DNA from: Hyphomicrobiales bacterium
GTDB taxonomy: Bacteria; Pseudomonadota; Alphaproteobacteria; Rhizobiales; Rhizobiaceae
Reading direction: 5' to 3'
Assembly (NCBI GenBank): GCA_900465675.1
Contig: UBJR01000023.1
Span: forward strand, 1-64,000
DNA length: 64,000 nucleotides
Numbering within the stretch: position 1 is the stretch's first letter; every line of letters starts with the position of its first letter. Below the pieces are notes generated by a model. That model was not told the origin of the DNA, did not search any database, and worked only from the letters and a program-made list of their open reading frames with translations. Below are positions 1-7,496 of the stretch, in pieces. A program made the position numbers and the translations under genes.

Positions 1-28
1 CCGAAGGGCGGATGAGGGGGGCCGCGGG
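1..28. repeat. End of a Rhizobiales palindromic repeat (partial)
   Basis: Positions 9-23 read CGGATGAGGGGGGCC. Apart from one extra G this is the reverse complement of the start of the repeat at 44886-44996. It is probably the edge of an intergenic palindromic element whose other half lies outside the window. Identification is by similarity to the second copy only. Confidence 0.5.
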
Positions 29-48
29 CGCAATGTTGGATGTAGCTC

Positions 49-558
49 TCAAACCGCCGGGCACTTGTCCGTATTCGAATAATCCACAGTCCCATCGGCC
101 TTAAACACCTCCGGGTTCTTCGTGTAGAACGGCCCGACCACCAGCGGCTTGCTGGGTAGCATAGCCGCCTGATCGACATCGGAGACGAACTGCGTCTGCA
201 GTTCCTGCAGCGTCTTGCCATCGGCGGCCACCAGCTTGATCTTTGCCCCGTAAGGTTTGTCCTTGCGCACGCAATGGATTGCAGGGCTCTGCAGCGTGAT
301 CTTGTCCCAGGCGGGAAAGATCTTTTCCTGCAGCACGATCGGATCGCCGCCCGCCGGGTCCTCGAATTCAGCAATCGCCACCGTCCCATCCGGGATCGGC
401 GAGGTCTTGCGCAGCGTCACCAGATAGGTGGCGGTCGCCACGCGGTAGTTGAAGACGAAGATGTGGCCGGATACCTCGACCATCTTCTCCATCTCGCGCT
501 GGCAGCCTGCGATCAGCAGGGCCGAAAGGCCGAGCGCGGCAATCGCGTTGATCTTCAT
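49..558 (-). CDS. Putative lipoprotein of unknown function
   Basis: A 169-residue protein with a short N-terminal hydrophobic segment ending in a lipobox (LIAGC, Cys at about residue 19), so it is probably lipidated and exported. I recognise no catalytic domain in the rest. The start is set by a strong AAGGAGGAG ribosome site just upstream. The ATG also overlaps the TGA of the upstream CGNR gene (ATGA), so the two are probably translationally coupled. An in-frame start 24 codons further upstream would add a proline-rich stretch with no signal character and is rejected. Function unknown. Confidence 0.75.
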   Translation of the reverse strand: MKINAIAALGLSALLIAGCQREMEKMVEVSGHIFVFNYRVATATYLVTLRKTSPIPDGTVAIAEFEDPAGGDPIVLQEKIFPAWDKITLQSPAIHCVRKDKPYGAKIKLVAADGKTLQELQTQFVSDVDQAAMLPSKPLVVGPFYTKNPEVFKADGTVDYSNTDKCPAV

Positions 559-1100
559 GGCGTCTCCTCCTTCTTGCGCCGGTAGTGGCGGCTGGCCTTC
601 GCCCGGTTGCCGCAGACGGTCATGTCGCACCAGGCACGGCTTCTGTTCTTGCTGCGGTCGATGAACAGCCAGCGGCAGTTGCGGCAGATCTTCATTCTCT
701 CGGGATCAGGCATGGCGATCAGCCGCAGCGCCGAATGCGCCGTCGCCGCGTCGAGCCCGCCCGGCGCAGCCCCGCGCAATGCGGCGGCAATCCGCTCAAG
801 CAGATCGGCCAGAAGGCCACCATCATCCTCACCGGCCACGCGGCTGCGAAAATAGCGGTCGGTAGCCTCGCGCAGGCTGAGAAAGGCCGGGCGGTTCGCT
901 GCTTTGACCGGCATCATATCACCGAACAGAGCCCGCTCGGCGCAAAACGCCGCCGCCGCGGCCGGAAAGCTGTCGAGTTGATCGGGTGTTGCGAAGCGAT
1001 CGATGCTCTGCCCGGCGTCATGGCGCAGGATCACGCTGTTGGCGACATCAAGCGCGAGCGCGCCTCCGGAAAAGCGGTGTTGGGTCCAGGTGAAGCTCAT
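555..1100 (-). CDS. CGNR zinc-finger (ABATE-type) putative transcriptional regulator
   Basis: A 181-residue protein of the CGNR/ABATE family (formerly DUF1470). The N-terminal region is the stress-responsive ABATE-like domain. The C-terminus carries the zinc finger with Cys139, Cys142, Cys158 and Cys163, ending in the CGNR motif. Family members are thought to bind DNA or RNA as transcription factors. I start at the ATG giving MSFTWTQHRF, because the family usually begins here and an upstream ATG would lie inside the palindrome at 1111-1138. It is transcribed away from a LivH-type permease and overlaps the downstream lipoprotein gene, so it may regulate both units. Confidence 0.8.
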   Translation of the reverse strand: MSFTWTQHRFSGGALALDVANSVILRHDAGQSIDRFATPDQLDSFPAAAAAFCAERALFGDMMPVKAANRPAFLSLREATDRYFRSRVAGEDDGGLLADLLERIAAALRGAAPGGLDAATAHSALRLIAMPDPERMKICRNCRWLFIDRSKNRSRAWCDMTVCGNRAKASRHYRRKKEETP

Positions 1101-1110
1101 GATGAAAATA

Positions 1111-1138
1111 TAACTGGTAAAAGCCATTTTGCCAGTTA
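1111..1138. promoter_or_regulatory. Palindromic operator candidate between the CGNR gene and the permease
   Basis: Arms TAACTGGTAAAA (1111-1122) and TTTTGCCAGTTA (1127-1138) are complementary at 11 of 12 positions around a GCCA centre. It lies 11 bp before the CGNR start and 29 bp before the permease start, an ideal place for a shared operator. Assigning it to the CGNR protein is inference. Confidence 0.55.
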
Positions 1139-1167
1139 TTATTTTACCGGAAATCCGGAGGACTGGA

Positions 1168-2064
1168 ATGGCCTATCTTCTGCAGCAGCTGGCGAATGCG
1201 GTGCCTCTTGCGGCACTCTACGCCGCGCTGGCCTTCGGCTATGCGATCGCCTTCGGCGTCACCAAGCGAGCCGACATCACCTATGGGGCGATGTTCGCCT
1301 TTGCCGGGCAGATGCTGCTGCTGTTTACCGACTTCGCCTATAACCGCCTGTGGCTGATCCTGCCCGCGGCGCTGGCGATCGGCGTTGCCATGTCCTTCGT
1401 CTATTCGCTGCTGACGGGCTTCTGGATCGGCCGCAGCATCATGCAGCCTCTGGTGCGCCGTTCCGCCAACACCGTGATCGTCGCCGCACTCGGCGTCACC
1501 ATCCTGTTGATGGAGACCGCAAGGCTGGCGTCGGAGACCCGCGAGATCTGGCTGCCGCCGCTGCTGAACGGCACTGTGGTGTTCTGGAGCGATGCCGCTT
1601 TCAAGGTGACGCTGACCTATATCCAGCTGCTCAATACGGGATTGATGATCCTATTGATTGGGGTGGGAACGCTGATCCTGCGCCGCACATCGCTCGGGCG
1701 CATCTGGCGGGCTGTCACCGACGATCCCATGGCCGCAGAACTCTGCGGCACCAGCGCCAGCAAGGTATTCCTCGTCGCTTATGTCGCCGCTGCCTTCGTG
1801 GCGACGGTCTGCGGCATCCTCACCACCTTCTATTACGGCTCGATGGATTTCGGCGCCGGCCTGCTGTTCGGCCTAAAGGTGCTGATGATTTCGGCTGCAG
1901 GCGGCTATTCCGATCCGTTGAAATCGGCGGGCGGGGCGGCAGGCATCGGCTTTGCCGAAACTCTCTGGACCGCCTACGGCCCGTTCCTCTGGCGCGACTT
2001 CGTCGTCTTTTCGCTGCTGGTCTTCCTGCTGGTCATGAGCAGGCGCGAGCGGGCGATACCTTGA
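1168..2064 (+). CDS. Branched-chain amino acid ABC transporter permease, LivH type (orphan)
   Basis: A 298-residue polytopic inner-membrane protein of the LivH/BPD_transp_2 family, with about eight hydrophobic segments. LivH normally pairs with LivM, two ATPases (LivG, LivF) and a periplasmic binding protein to import branched-chain amino acids, amides or urea. None of those partners is nearby, so it either works with subunits encoded elsewhere or has another role. The start follows a CGGAGGA ribosome site; a longer reading would begin within the palindrome. It diverges from the CGNR regulator. Confidence 0.8.
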   Translation: MAYLLQQLANAVPLAALYAALAFGYAIAFGVTKRADITYGAMFAFAGQMLLLFTDFAYNRLWLILPAALAIGVAMSFVYSLLTGFWIGRSIMQPLVRRSANTVIVAALGVTILLMETARLASETREIWLPPLLNGTVVFWSDAAFKVTLTYIQLLNTGLMILLIGVGTLILRRTSLGRIWRAVTDDPMAAELCGTSASKVFLVAYVAAAFVATVCGILTTFYYGSMDFGAGLLFGLKVLMISAAGGYSDPLKSAGGAAGIGFAETLWTAYGPFLWRDFVVFSLLVFLLVMSRRERAIP

Positions 2065-2080
2065 CTTTCAGTTTCTAACT

Positions 2081-2104
2081 GCAACCGGCCCGTGAGCCGG
2101 TTGC
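2081..2104 (+). terminator. Hairpin after the LivH-type permease
   Basis: GCAACCGGC (2081-2089) pairs perfectly with GCCGGTTGC (2096-2104) across a 6-nt loop, 16 bp after the permease stop. The following tract is only weakly T-rich, so intrinsic termination is likely but not certain. Confidence 0.55.
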
Positions 2105-2122
2105 GATTTCAGACGCATATGG

Positions 2123-2284
2123 CTATGCGGCTTGGATTAGCATCCAAGTCACTGCTCGGCCGGCGTAGGGAGGCATAATGTTGCCTTTGGCAATAGGAGC
2201 GGTTGTGGTGGGAGTGCTGGTGACTTTCCACACGCCGCTTTCCGGGCATTTCTGGCCGGTGCTTGCTGTAGTTCCGATCGACAT
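2123..2284 (-). CDS. Small protein with a TGQ-CP-SG-W signature
   Basis: A 53-residue protein beginning MSIGTTASTGQKCPESGVW. A strong ribosome site (AAAGGAGAA) sits at the right distance from the ATG, which is the main evidence that it is real. The TGQxCPxSGxW pattern resembles short proteins found in several proteobacteria and faintly recalls the YjzC group. I know of no established function. It has a single Cys and no signal peptide. Neighbours give no clue: the permease converges from one side and a gene-free stretch lies on the other. Confidence 0.55.
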   Translation of the reverse strand: MSIGTTASTGQKCPESGVWKVTSTPTTTAPIAKGNIMPPYAGRAVTWMLIQAA

Positions 2285-2395
2285 CGCTATTCTCCTTTCT
2301 CCCGCCGGTTGACTTTTCAGTCGCAAAAGAACAGCATGTCGAGGCTGTCAAAAGCACTCGAACAAAGAGGCGGCGGGACCGCTTTTGTGTTCTGT

Positions 2396-2425
2396 GGGTG
2401 AATCGAGCTGGAACTCGATTCACCC
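2396..2425. repeat. Perfect 12-bp inverted repeat
   Basis: GGGTGAATCGAG (2396-2407) and CTCGATTCACCC (2414-2425) form a perfect stem with a 6-nt loop. There is no T-run on either side, so it looks more like an intergenic palindrome or protein site than an intrinsic terminator. Confidence 0.6.
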
Positions 2426-2618
2426 AATTCCATATTCTCCCCGCTTATTTTTACGGTCAACGACGATTCGCAATTTGCATCGCCGTGGATAAGCTCGAAT
2501 TTACAATGCTGCACTGCGACGAAGGCTTTGTTGACCTACATGTAGTGCCTGCGGCAATTAATCGCATAGATATGGTATGTGCGCAAGATCGATTCTTGAG
2601 CGATGTCACGCGAACAAT

Positions 2619-2655
2619 CCTGTGAATAACCGATTATCCACAAGTCATTCACAGG
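2619..2655. promoter_or_regulatory. Nested palindrome with two DnaA-box-like 9-mers
   Basis: CCTGTGAATAAC (2619-2630) and GTCATTCACAGG (2644-2655) are complementary at 11 of 12 positions. Inside lies TTATCCACA (2634-2642), the consensus DnaA box. TGTGAATAA at 2621-2629 is a second box (TTATTCACA) on the other strand, 4 bp away. The hairpin lies just past the moaE stop and could instead act in its 3-prime end formation. Confidence 0.5.
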
Positions 2656-2671
2656 GTTTCAACAGCTGGAC

Positions 2672-3133
2672 TCACTTCCACTTGTCGCGGGCGACATCGT
2701 CGCTGCGTTTGGACTCGATCCATTCGCCGGTCTTGCCGTCCTTGCCATACTCCTTCTTCCAGAAGGGCGCTGACGTTTTCAGGTAATCCATGACGAAGTT
2801 CGCACCGTCGAAGGCGGCTTGGCGATGCGGGGCTGCGGCGATGACGAGGACAATGTTTTCGCCGGCGGCGATCTTGCCGAAGCGGTGGATGGCGGTCAGG
2901 CCGTTGAGATTGAAACGCTCGATCGCGAGATTGGCAATCCGCGTCATCTCGGCTTCGGCCATGCCGGGGTAATGTTCCAGCTCCAGCGCGTCCAGCGTCC
3001 CGCCTTCGTCGCGGCAGAGGCCGGTGAAGGTGACGATGGCGCCGATGCCGGGGTTGCCCTTGGAGAGCAGGTTGAGCTCGCGCTGCAGGTCAAAGTCTTC
3101 GCGCTGGACGCGGATGGTGGGGGAGGTGGTCAT
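2672..3133 (-). CDS. moaE: Molybdopterin synthase catalytic subunit
   Basis: A 153-residue MoaE, the large subunit of MPT synthase. With MoaD-thiocarboxylate it puts two sulfurs into cyclic pyranopterin monophosphate to make molybdopterin in the cytoplasm. Family hallmarks are the LELEHYPGMAE segment, the HRFGKI motif with nearby GEN, and the C-terminal DYLKTSAPFWKKE block that carries the active-site lysines. It is full length and follows moaD on the same strand, but a 240-bp gap holding a mosaic repeat separates the two. A molybdopterin-dependent oxidoreductase encoded 7 kb away is a potential client. Confidence 0.95.
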   Translation of the reverse strand: MTTSPTIRVQREDFDLQRELNLLSKGNPGIGAIVTFTGLCRDEGGTLDALELEHYPGMAEAEMTRIANLAIERFNLNGLTAIHRFGKIAAGENIVLVIAAAPHRQAAFDGANFVMDYLKTSAPFWKKEYGKDGKTGEWIESKRSDDVARDKWK

Positions 3134-3170
3134 TGGTGCAGTTCTCGCCTTGATCCGCTGGGCTCGCCAG

Positions 3171-3317
3171 ATTCTCCCTCATTCCTGTGCTTGTCACAGG
3201 AATCCAGCCACCGCGCGTCTGCGCGGTGAATGACTCCGAATGAAGACAAATGTCTCTCGCGCCCAAGGACTTGGGCGCACTGGATTCCTGTGACAAGCAC
3301 AGGAATGAGGGGGAGAT
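3171..3317. repeat. RIME-like mosaic palindromic element
   Basis: The outer arms at 3171-3207 and 3280-3317 are near-perfect inverted copies. Each contains an inner hairpin (CCTGTG...CACAGG). Between them are two more hairpins: CCGCGC/GCGCGG (3211-3226) and GCGCCCAAG/CTTGGGCGC (3259-3278). The compound architecture and the TTCCTGTGNTTGTCACAGGAA-type core match the Rhizobium intergenic mosaic elements known from rhizobial genomes. It sits between moaD and moaE, inside an operon. Family assignment is from memory of the motif. Confidence 0.75.
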
Positions 3318-3373
3318 TGGGGTGTGCGATCCTGCCCATCATCAGCTTTCCGGGTGCGAGCAGTCGTCGCTTC

Positions 3374-3628
3374 TCACCCACCCGTCATCGGCGGAAAGAT
3401 CCCGATCTCGCGGGGCGTGCCGATCGGTTCGTCGTGCTCCACATGCTCCTGATCGAGCGCCACGCGGATAACGTTTTCATATTGAAGCGCGGTCTCATAC
3501 TCTTCGCCCAAGCCCTTCAGATGACTCAGAAGATCGGCGACGGTGACGACGAAGGCGGGGAGATCGATCTCCTCCTCGCTCTTGCCGATCCGCTCGCGCA
3601 CCCAGGCGAAATAGACGAGACGCGTCAT
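3374..3628 (-). CDS. moaD: Molybdopterin synthase sulfur-carrier subunit
   Basis: An 84-residue ubiquitin-fold protein ending in the required Gly-Gly (FPPMTGG). The C-terminal glycine is adenylated and then thiocarboxylated to deliver sulfur to MoaE. The ATG at 3628 shares its A with the pgsA TGA, so translation is probably coupled to pgsA; a GTG one codon earlier is possible. Length is normal for MoaD. The order uvrC-pgsA-moaD-moaE is, to my knowledge, usual in rhizobia. Confidence 0.93.
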   Translation of the reverse strand: MTRLVYFAWVRERIGKSEEEIDLPAFVVTVADLLSHLKGLGEEYETALQYENVIRVALDQEHVEHDEPIGTPREIGIFPPMTGG

Positions 3629-4215
3629 CACTCTTCGTCCACGATATGCTTCAGGCCGGCGCGGAAATAGTCGTAGCCGGTATAGATCGTCAGGATTGCC
3701 GCGACCCAGAGCAGGCCGATGCCGATCTGCGTCGTGTAGGGCAGCACGGCGTCACCGGCCGGGCCTGCCAGCAGGAAGGCGATGGCGACCAGCTGCAGCG
3801 TCGTCTTCCACTTGGCGATCCGCGTCACGGGAACGCTGACCTTCAGCGCCGCCAGATATTCGCGCAGCCCGGAGACCAGGATTTCGCGGCAGAGAATGAT
3901 GATCGCCGCCCAGATCGACCAGCCGGCAATCGTGCCATCAGCGGCAACCAGCAGCAGGATCGAGGCGACCAGCAGCTTGTCGGCGATCGGATCGAGCATG
4001 CGGCCGATATTCGAAGTCTGGTTCCAGATGCGCGCCAGATAGCCATCGAGAAAGTCGGTGACCGAGGCGATGACGAAGATCCAGAAGGCGACCCAGCGGG
4101 CGAGATCCGAGCTCTGCAGCCGTCCCTCGACGAAGAAGCAGATGACGATCAGCGGCACCGCAAGAATGCGTCCGTAGGTCAGCAGGTTCGGGATATTGTA
4201 TGCGCGCGATGCCAT
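3628..4215 (-). CDS. pgsA: CDP-diacylglycerol-glycerol-3-phosphate 3-phosphatidyltransferase
   Basis: A 195-residue integral membrane enzyme that condenses CDP-diacylglycerol with glycerol-3-phosphate to give phosphatidylglycerolphosphate, the committed step to PG and cardiolipin. The complete CDP-alcohol phosphatidyltransferase signature is visible: Asp54-x2-Asp57-Gly58-x2-Ala61-Arg62-x8-Gly71-x3-Asp75-x3-Asp79. Several hydrophobic helices follow. It lies 110 bp downstream of uvrC and abuts moaD, in the same co-directional string. Confidence 0.93.
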   Translation of the reverse strand: MASRAYNIPNLLTYGRILAVPLIVICFFVEGRLQSSDLARWVAFWIFVIASVTDFLDGYLARIWNQTSNIGRMLDPIADKLLVASILLLVAADGTIAGWSIWAAIIILCREILVSGLREYLAALKVSVPVTRIAKWKTTLQLVAIAFLLAGPAGDAVLPYTTQIGIGLLWVAAILTIYTGYDYFRAGLKHIVDEE

Positions 4216-4325
4216 GAATCTGTTCTCTGAAATGATGTGCCCGTAGATGACGGCTTTGGCCCTCGACCGTCAACATTCTTTCTGGTTTTCGCTGTCCTTT
4301 GCGTGGAATTTGCGACCGTGACAGC

Positions 4326-6368
4326 CTATTTCGCGGCGTCGTCGTGAAAATGATTGTAGACCACCTTGGCGACCGCCTCCGAAATACCCTCGACCGCCAT
4401 CAGATCCGAAAGCGCGGCGCGCGAGACGGCCTTGGCCGTGCCGAAATGCTGCAGCAGCGCGCGCTTGCGCGACGGGCCGATGCCGCCGATCTCGTCGAGC
4501 GGGTTCTTGACCATTTCCTTCTTGCGCCGCGCCCGGTGCGAGCCGATCGCGAAGCGGTGCGCCTCGTCGCGCATGCGCTGGATGAAATAGAGCACCGGAT
4601 CGCGCGGCGGCAGCGAGAAGCTTTCCTTGCCCGGCGGAAAGAAGCGTTCGCGCCCTGCTTCGCGGTCGACACCCTTGGCGACGCCGATGGCGATGACGCT
4701 GTCGGTGATGCCGAGTTCTTCGAGGATCGCCCTGACAGCCGTCATCTGCCCTTGGCCGCCGTCGATGAGGATGACGTCGGGCCAGGCAGGGAAGGGCATG
4801 TCGGCGGCGTCGATGCCGGCAGCAGCGGGCTGCGAACGATCAGGAATGCCTTCTTCCTTGATCAGCCGCTGGAAGCGCCGGGTCATCACTTCCTTCATCA
4901 TCCCGAAGTCGTCGCCGGGGGTGATGTCGGTCGATTTGATGTTGAATTTCCGGTACTGGTTCTTCACGAAGCCCTCAGGCCCCGCGACCACCATGCCGCC
5001 CACCGCATTGGTGCCCATGATATGCGAGTTGTCGTAAATCTCGACGCGTTGCGGCACATAGGGAAGGTTGAAGGTGGTCTTGAAACCGTCGAGTAGCCGT
5101 GACTGCGATGCGGTTTCGGCGAGCTTGCGGCCATGCGCCTCGCGGGCATTACCGACGACGTGATCGACCAGGTCGCGCTTCTCGCCACGCTGCGGCACGA
5201 GGATCGAGACTTTGTGCCCGGCCTTCTCGCCGAGGGCGGCCGACAGCAGCTCCATCTCCTCCACCGTTTCCGACAGCATGATCTGCTTCGGTACCGGCTT
5301 GTCGTCGTAGAACTGCGCCAGGAAGGCACTCAACACTTCGGCGCTCGTCAGCTGCGGGTCGGCTTTCGGGAAATAGGCGCGGTTGCCCCAGTTCTGTCCG
5401 GTGCGGAAGAAGAACACCTGAATACAGGAAATCCCACCTTCGTGGTGGATCGCGAAGACATCGGCCTCTTCGACACCGGCAGGATTGATGCCCTGATGGC
5501 TGGAAACATGCGACAGCGAGGCGAGGCGATCGCGATAGACGGCGGCGCGCTCGAAATCGAGATCCTCGGCGGCGGCATTCATCGCTTCCGCCATATGCGC
5601 CTTCACCTTCTGGCTCTTGCCGGACAGAAAGTCCTTCGCCTCCTGCACCAATTCACCATAGCCGGCATCGCTGACCTCGTGGGTACATGGCCCCGAACAG
5701 CGCTTGATCTGGTAGAGAAGACAGGGGCGGGTGCGCGTCTCGAAGACGCTGTCCGTACAGGTGCGGATCAGGAAGGCGCGCTGCAGCGAATTGATCGTGC
5801 GGCCGACGGCGCCAGCAGATGCAAAGGGTCCGAAATACTCGCCCTTGCGGGCACGCGCGCCGCGATGCTTGAAGATGGCCGGTGCTCGGTGATCTCCAGT
5901 GATCAGGATATAGGGAAACGACTTGTCGTCGCGCAGCAGCACATTAAAGCGCGGCCGCAGGCGCTTGATCAGATTCGCTTCGAGAAGCAGCGCCTCGATT
6001 TCCGTGCGGGTGGTGACGAATTCCATGTGGGCCGTCTGGCGGACCATCTGGGCGATGCGGTTCGAGTGGACGCGCCCCATCGCATAGTTGCTGACGCGCT
6101 TCTTCAGGCTTCGCGCCTTGCCGACATAGAGCACGTCGCCATCGGCATTGAACATGCGATAGACGCCCGGGCTGTTCGGCAGCCGCTTGACGAATTCGCC
6201 GATCAGCTCCTGGCCGATCAGGCCGGTTTCGTTGATCCCGCCCTCGTTCCAGTCGATCCCGGCCGAAATCGGCGAGGCGGAAGGTTCACCTTCCACCTCG
6301 ATATCGTCTTCGTTCTCGTCGGCTTCATCATAAAGAACACCGCCATCCGGCAGCTTCTTGGCATTCAT
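4326..6368 (-). CDS. uvrC: Excinuclease ABC subunit C
   Basis: A 680-residue UvrC, the dual-incision nuclease of nucleotide excision repair. It has an acidic N-terminal extension of about 55 residues, a GIY-YIG domain from about residue 60 (GVY 68-70, YVG 81-83) for the 3-prime cut, a UVR helix pair that binds UvrB, an RNase H-like domain for the 5-prime cut (EIYDNSH and LIDGGQGQ motifs), and C-terminal helix-hairpin-helix repeats. The ATG overlaps the TGA of the upstream SDR gene (ATGA). An ATG 11 codons upstream is possible, but the overlapping start is typical of this operon. Confidence 0.95.
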   Translation of the reverse strand: MNAKKLPDGGVLYDEADENEDDIEVEGEPSASPISAGIDWNEGGINETGLIGQELIGEFVKRLPNSPGVYRMFNADGDVLYVGKARSLKKRVSNYAMGRVHSNRIAQMVRQTAHMEFVTTRTEIEALLLEANLIKRLRPRFNVLLRDDKSFPYILITGDHRAPAIFKHRGARARKGEYFGPFASAGAVGRTINSLQRAFLIRTCTDSVFETRTRPCLLYQIKRCSGPCTHEVSDAGYGELVQEAKDFLSGKSQKVKAHMAEAMNAAAEDLDFERAAVYRDRLASLSHVSSHQGINPAGVEEADVFAIHHEGGISCIQVFFFRTGQNWGNRAYFPKADPQLTSAEVLSAFLAQFYDDKPVPKQIMLSETVEEMELLSAALGEKAGHKVSILVPQRGEKRDLVDHVVGNAREAHGRKLAETASQSRLLDGFKTTFNLPYVPQRVEIYDNSHIMGTNAVGGMVVAGPEGFVKNQYRKFNIKSTDITPGDDFGMMKEVMTRRFQRLIKEEGIPDRSQPAAAGIDAADMPFPAWPDVILIDGGQGQMTAVRAILEELGITDSVIAIGVAKGVDREAGRERFFPPGKESFSLPPRDPVLYFIQRMRDEAHRFAIGSHRARRKKEMVKNPLDEIGGIGPSRKRALLQHFGTAKAVSRAALSDLMAVEGISEAVAKVVYNHFHDDAAK

Positions 6369-7132
6369 TCCTTGATCTCCAGCACATCCGGCGTCTGCCA
6401 CGCGAGATGCTGGCCGCCGTCGAGTGCAATCATCTGGCCTGTGACCGAGGGCGTTTCGAACAGAAAACGAATCGTCCGTCCGAATTCCTCCAGTTCAGGA
6501 CCTCTCTTCAAGATAAGGGCTGCGACCTGCGCTTGGAAGTCTTCTTGCCGTTGCCGCTCGCTTGGAATCGACGGCCCGGGGCCGATGGCATTGACCCGGA
6601 TGCGCGGCGCCAGCGCCTGCGCCATGGTTTGCGTCGCCGTCCAGAGCGCCGATTTCGACAGCGTATAGGAGTAGAAGCTCGGCCGGAGCGCCCAGACGCG
6701 CTGATCGATGATGTTGACGATCAGCCCATCGGCAGCCTGCGGCAGCTGCTCGGCGAATTTCGCAGCCAGAATCGACGGCGCCCTGAGATGGACGGCAAAA
6801 TGCTCTTCCCATATCCCGGCATCGAAGGCCCGCAGCGAATCCTCGTGGAAAATCGAGGCGTTGTTGACGAGCAGATCGAGCGGTCCAAGCGCGTCGGAGG
6901 CCTTTTGAATCAGCTTTTCCGTCTCATTTATTTTTGTGAGGTCGCCCTGGACCGCAACGGCCCGATGACCGCTTTGCCGCAATTCCGCCGCAAACTCCTC
7001 CGCCTCGGCGAGCGAGCCGTTGGCATGGATGGCAACCGAAAAGCCGTTATCTGCCAAATCCTTGGCAATGGCGCGTCCTATTCTTTTGGCTGCACCTGTT
7101 ATCAGGGCTGCCCTAAGTCTCTTCTCGCTCAA
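6365..7132 (-). CDS. SDR-family reductase, FolM/PTR1-like (putative pteridine reductase)
   Basis: A 255-residue short-chain dehydrogenase/reductase. The nucleotide-binding motif is TGAAKRIG (residues 12-19), with Arg where classical SDRs have Gly; this TGxxxRxG form is typical of pteridine reductases (FolM, PTR1). The catalytic residues fit too: Asp143, Tyr156 and Lys160 have the spacing of the Asp-Tyr-Lys set of Leishmania PTR1, and NNAS is at 90-93. A dihydromonapterin or dihydrofolate reductase-like role is inferred; the substrate is unproven. The start is TTG, because no ATG precedes the Rossmann motif. It overlaps uvrC by 4 bp. Confidence 0.75.
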   Translation of the reverse strand: MSEKRLRAALITGAAKRIGRAIAKDLADNGFSVAIHANGSLAEAEEFAAELRQSGHRAVAVQGDLTKINETEKLIQKASDALGPLDLLVNNASIFHEDSLRAFDAGIWEEHFAVHLRAPSILAAKFAEQLPQAADGLIVNIIDQRVWALRPSFYSYTLSKSALWTATQTMAQALAPRIRVNAIGPGPSIPSERQRQEDFQAQVAALILKRGPELEEFGRTIRFLFETPSVTGQMIALDGGQHLAWQTPDVLEIKE

Positions 7133-7496
7133 AAGCTTGCCTTCTTAACCCGTGATTCTAGGTGCTTCCTATATAGGGGCGGGTACACATTAGATAAATA
7201 GGGTGCCGCGATTGCGCTGTGGGTGGCGATATTCTATGTATTATTTGAGAATATAGATCGGTAAAATAAGTATTCATGATTTAACCATTCGTTATGGTTA
7301 ATAAATAGTCTGTTGCGCTATAGCAACATCGAATTTCAGCCACCCCGCCGCCACAATCATTTCACAATTTGGCTCTTTCAAATCCGCAATTGGGCTCCAC
7401 TTTCACCCTCGATCCGAGAGGGACATCTAGTAATTGCTCGCGAATGCTTCGGTGTAAAACAGTTGACGAAGAGCGCGGGACTGAAAGGAGACAAGT
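7133..7496. other. Intergenic region between the SDR gene and ropB
   Basis: No gene is seen. This divergent control region is AT-rich around 7240-7320, unlike its surroundings. It contains the TAACCAT/ATGGTTA inverted repeat described separately. A long leader before ropB is likely, ending in an AAAGGAGA ribosome site about 8 nt before the ATG. Confidence 0.5.
7280..7299. promoter_or_regulatory. TTAACCAT-type inverted repeat upstream of ropB
   Basis: TAACCAT (7281-7287) and ATGGTTA (7293-7299) form an inverted repeat over a 5-nt centre. Read as TTAA-N7-TTAT it is one base off a CtrA site. The position within an AT-rich island about 200 bp before ropB suggests a regulator site. Confidence 0.35.

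Larger units (their letters stand above)
2285..2671. other. Gene-free interval between the small protein and moaE
   Basis: No convincing reading frame is seen; a 75-codon plus-strand frame at 2398-2625 has no ribosome site and no family resemblance. The interval holds two structures, a perfect 12-bp hairpin (2396-2425) and a DnaA-box-bearing palindrome (2619-2655), listed separately. Confidence 0.6.

Noticed and set aside
2398..2625. 75-codon plus-strand frame in the moaE downstream gap
   Set aside because: Overlaps the 12-bp hairpin and the DnaA-box region, has no ribosome site and no family resemblance.
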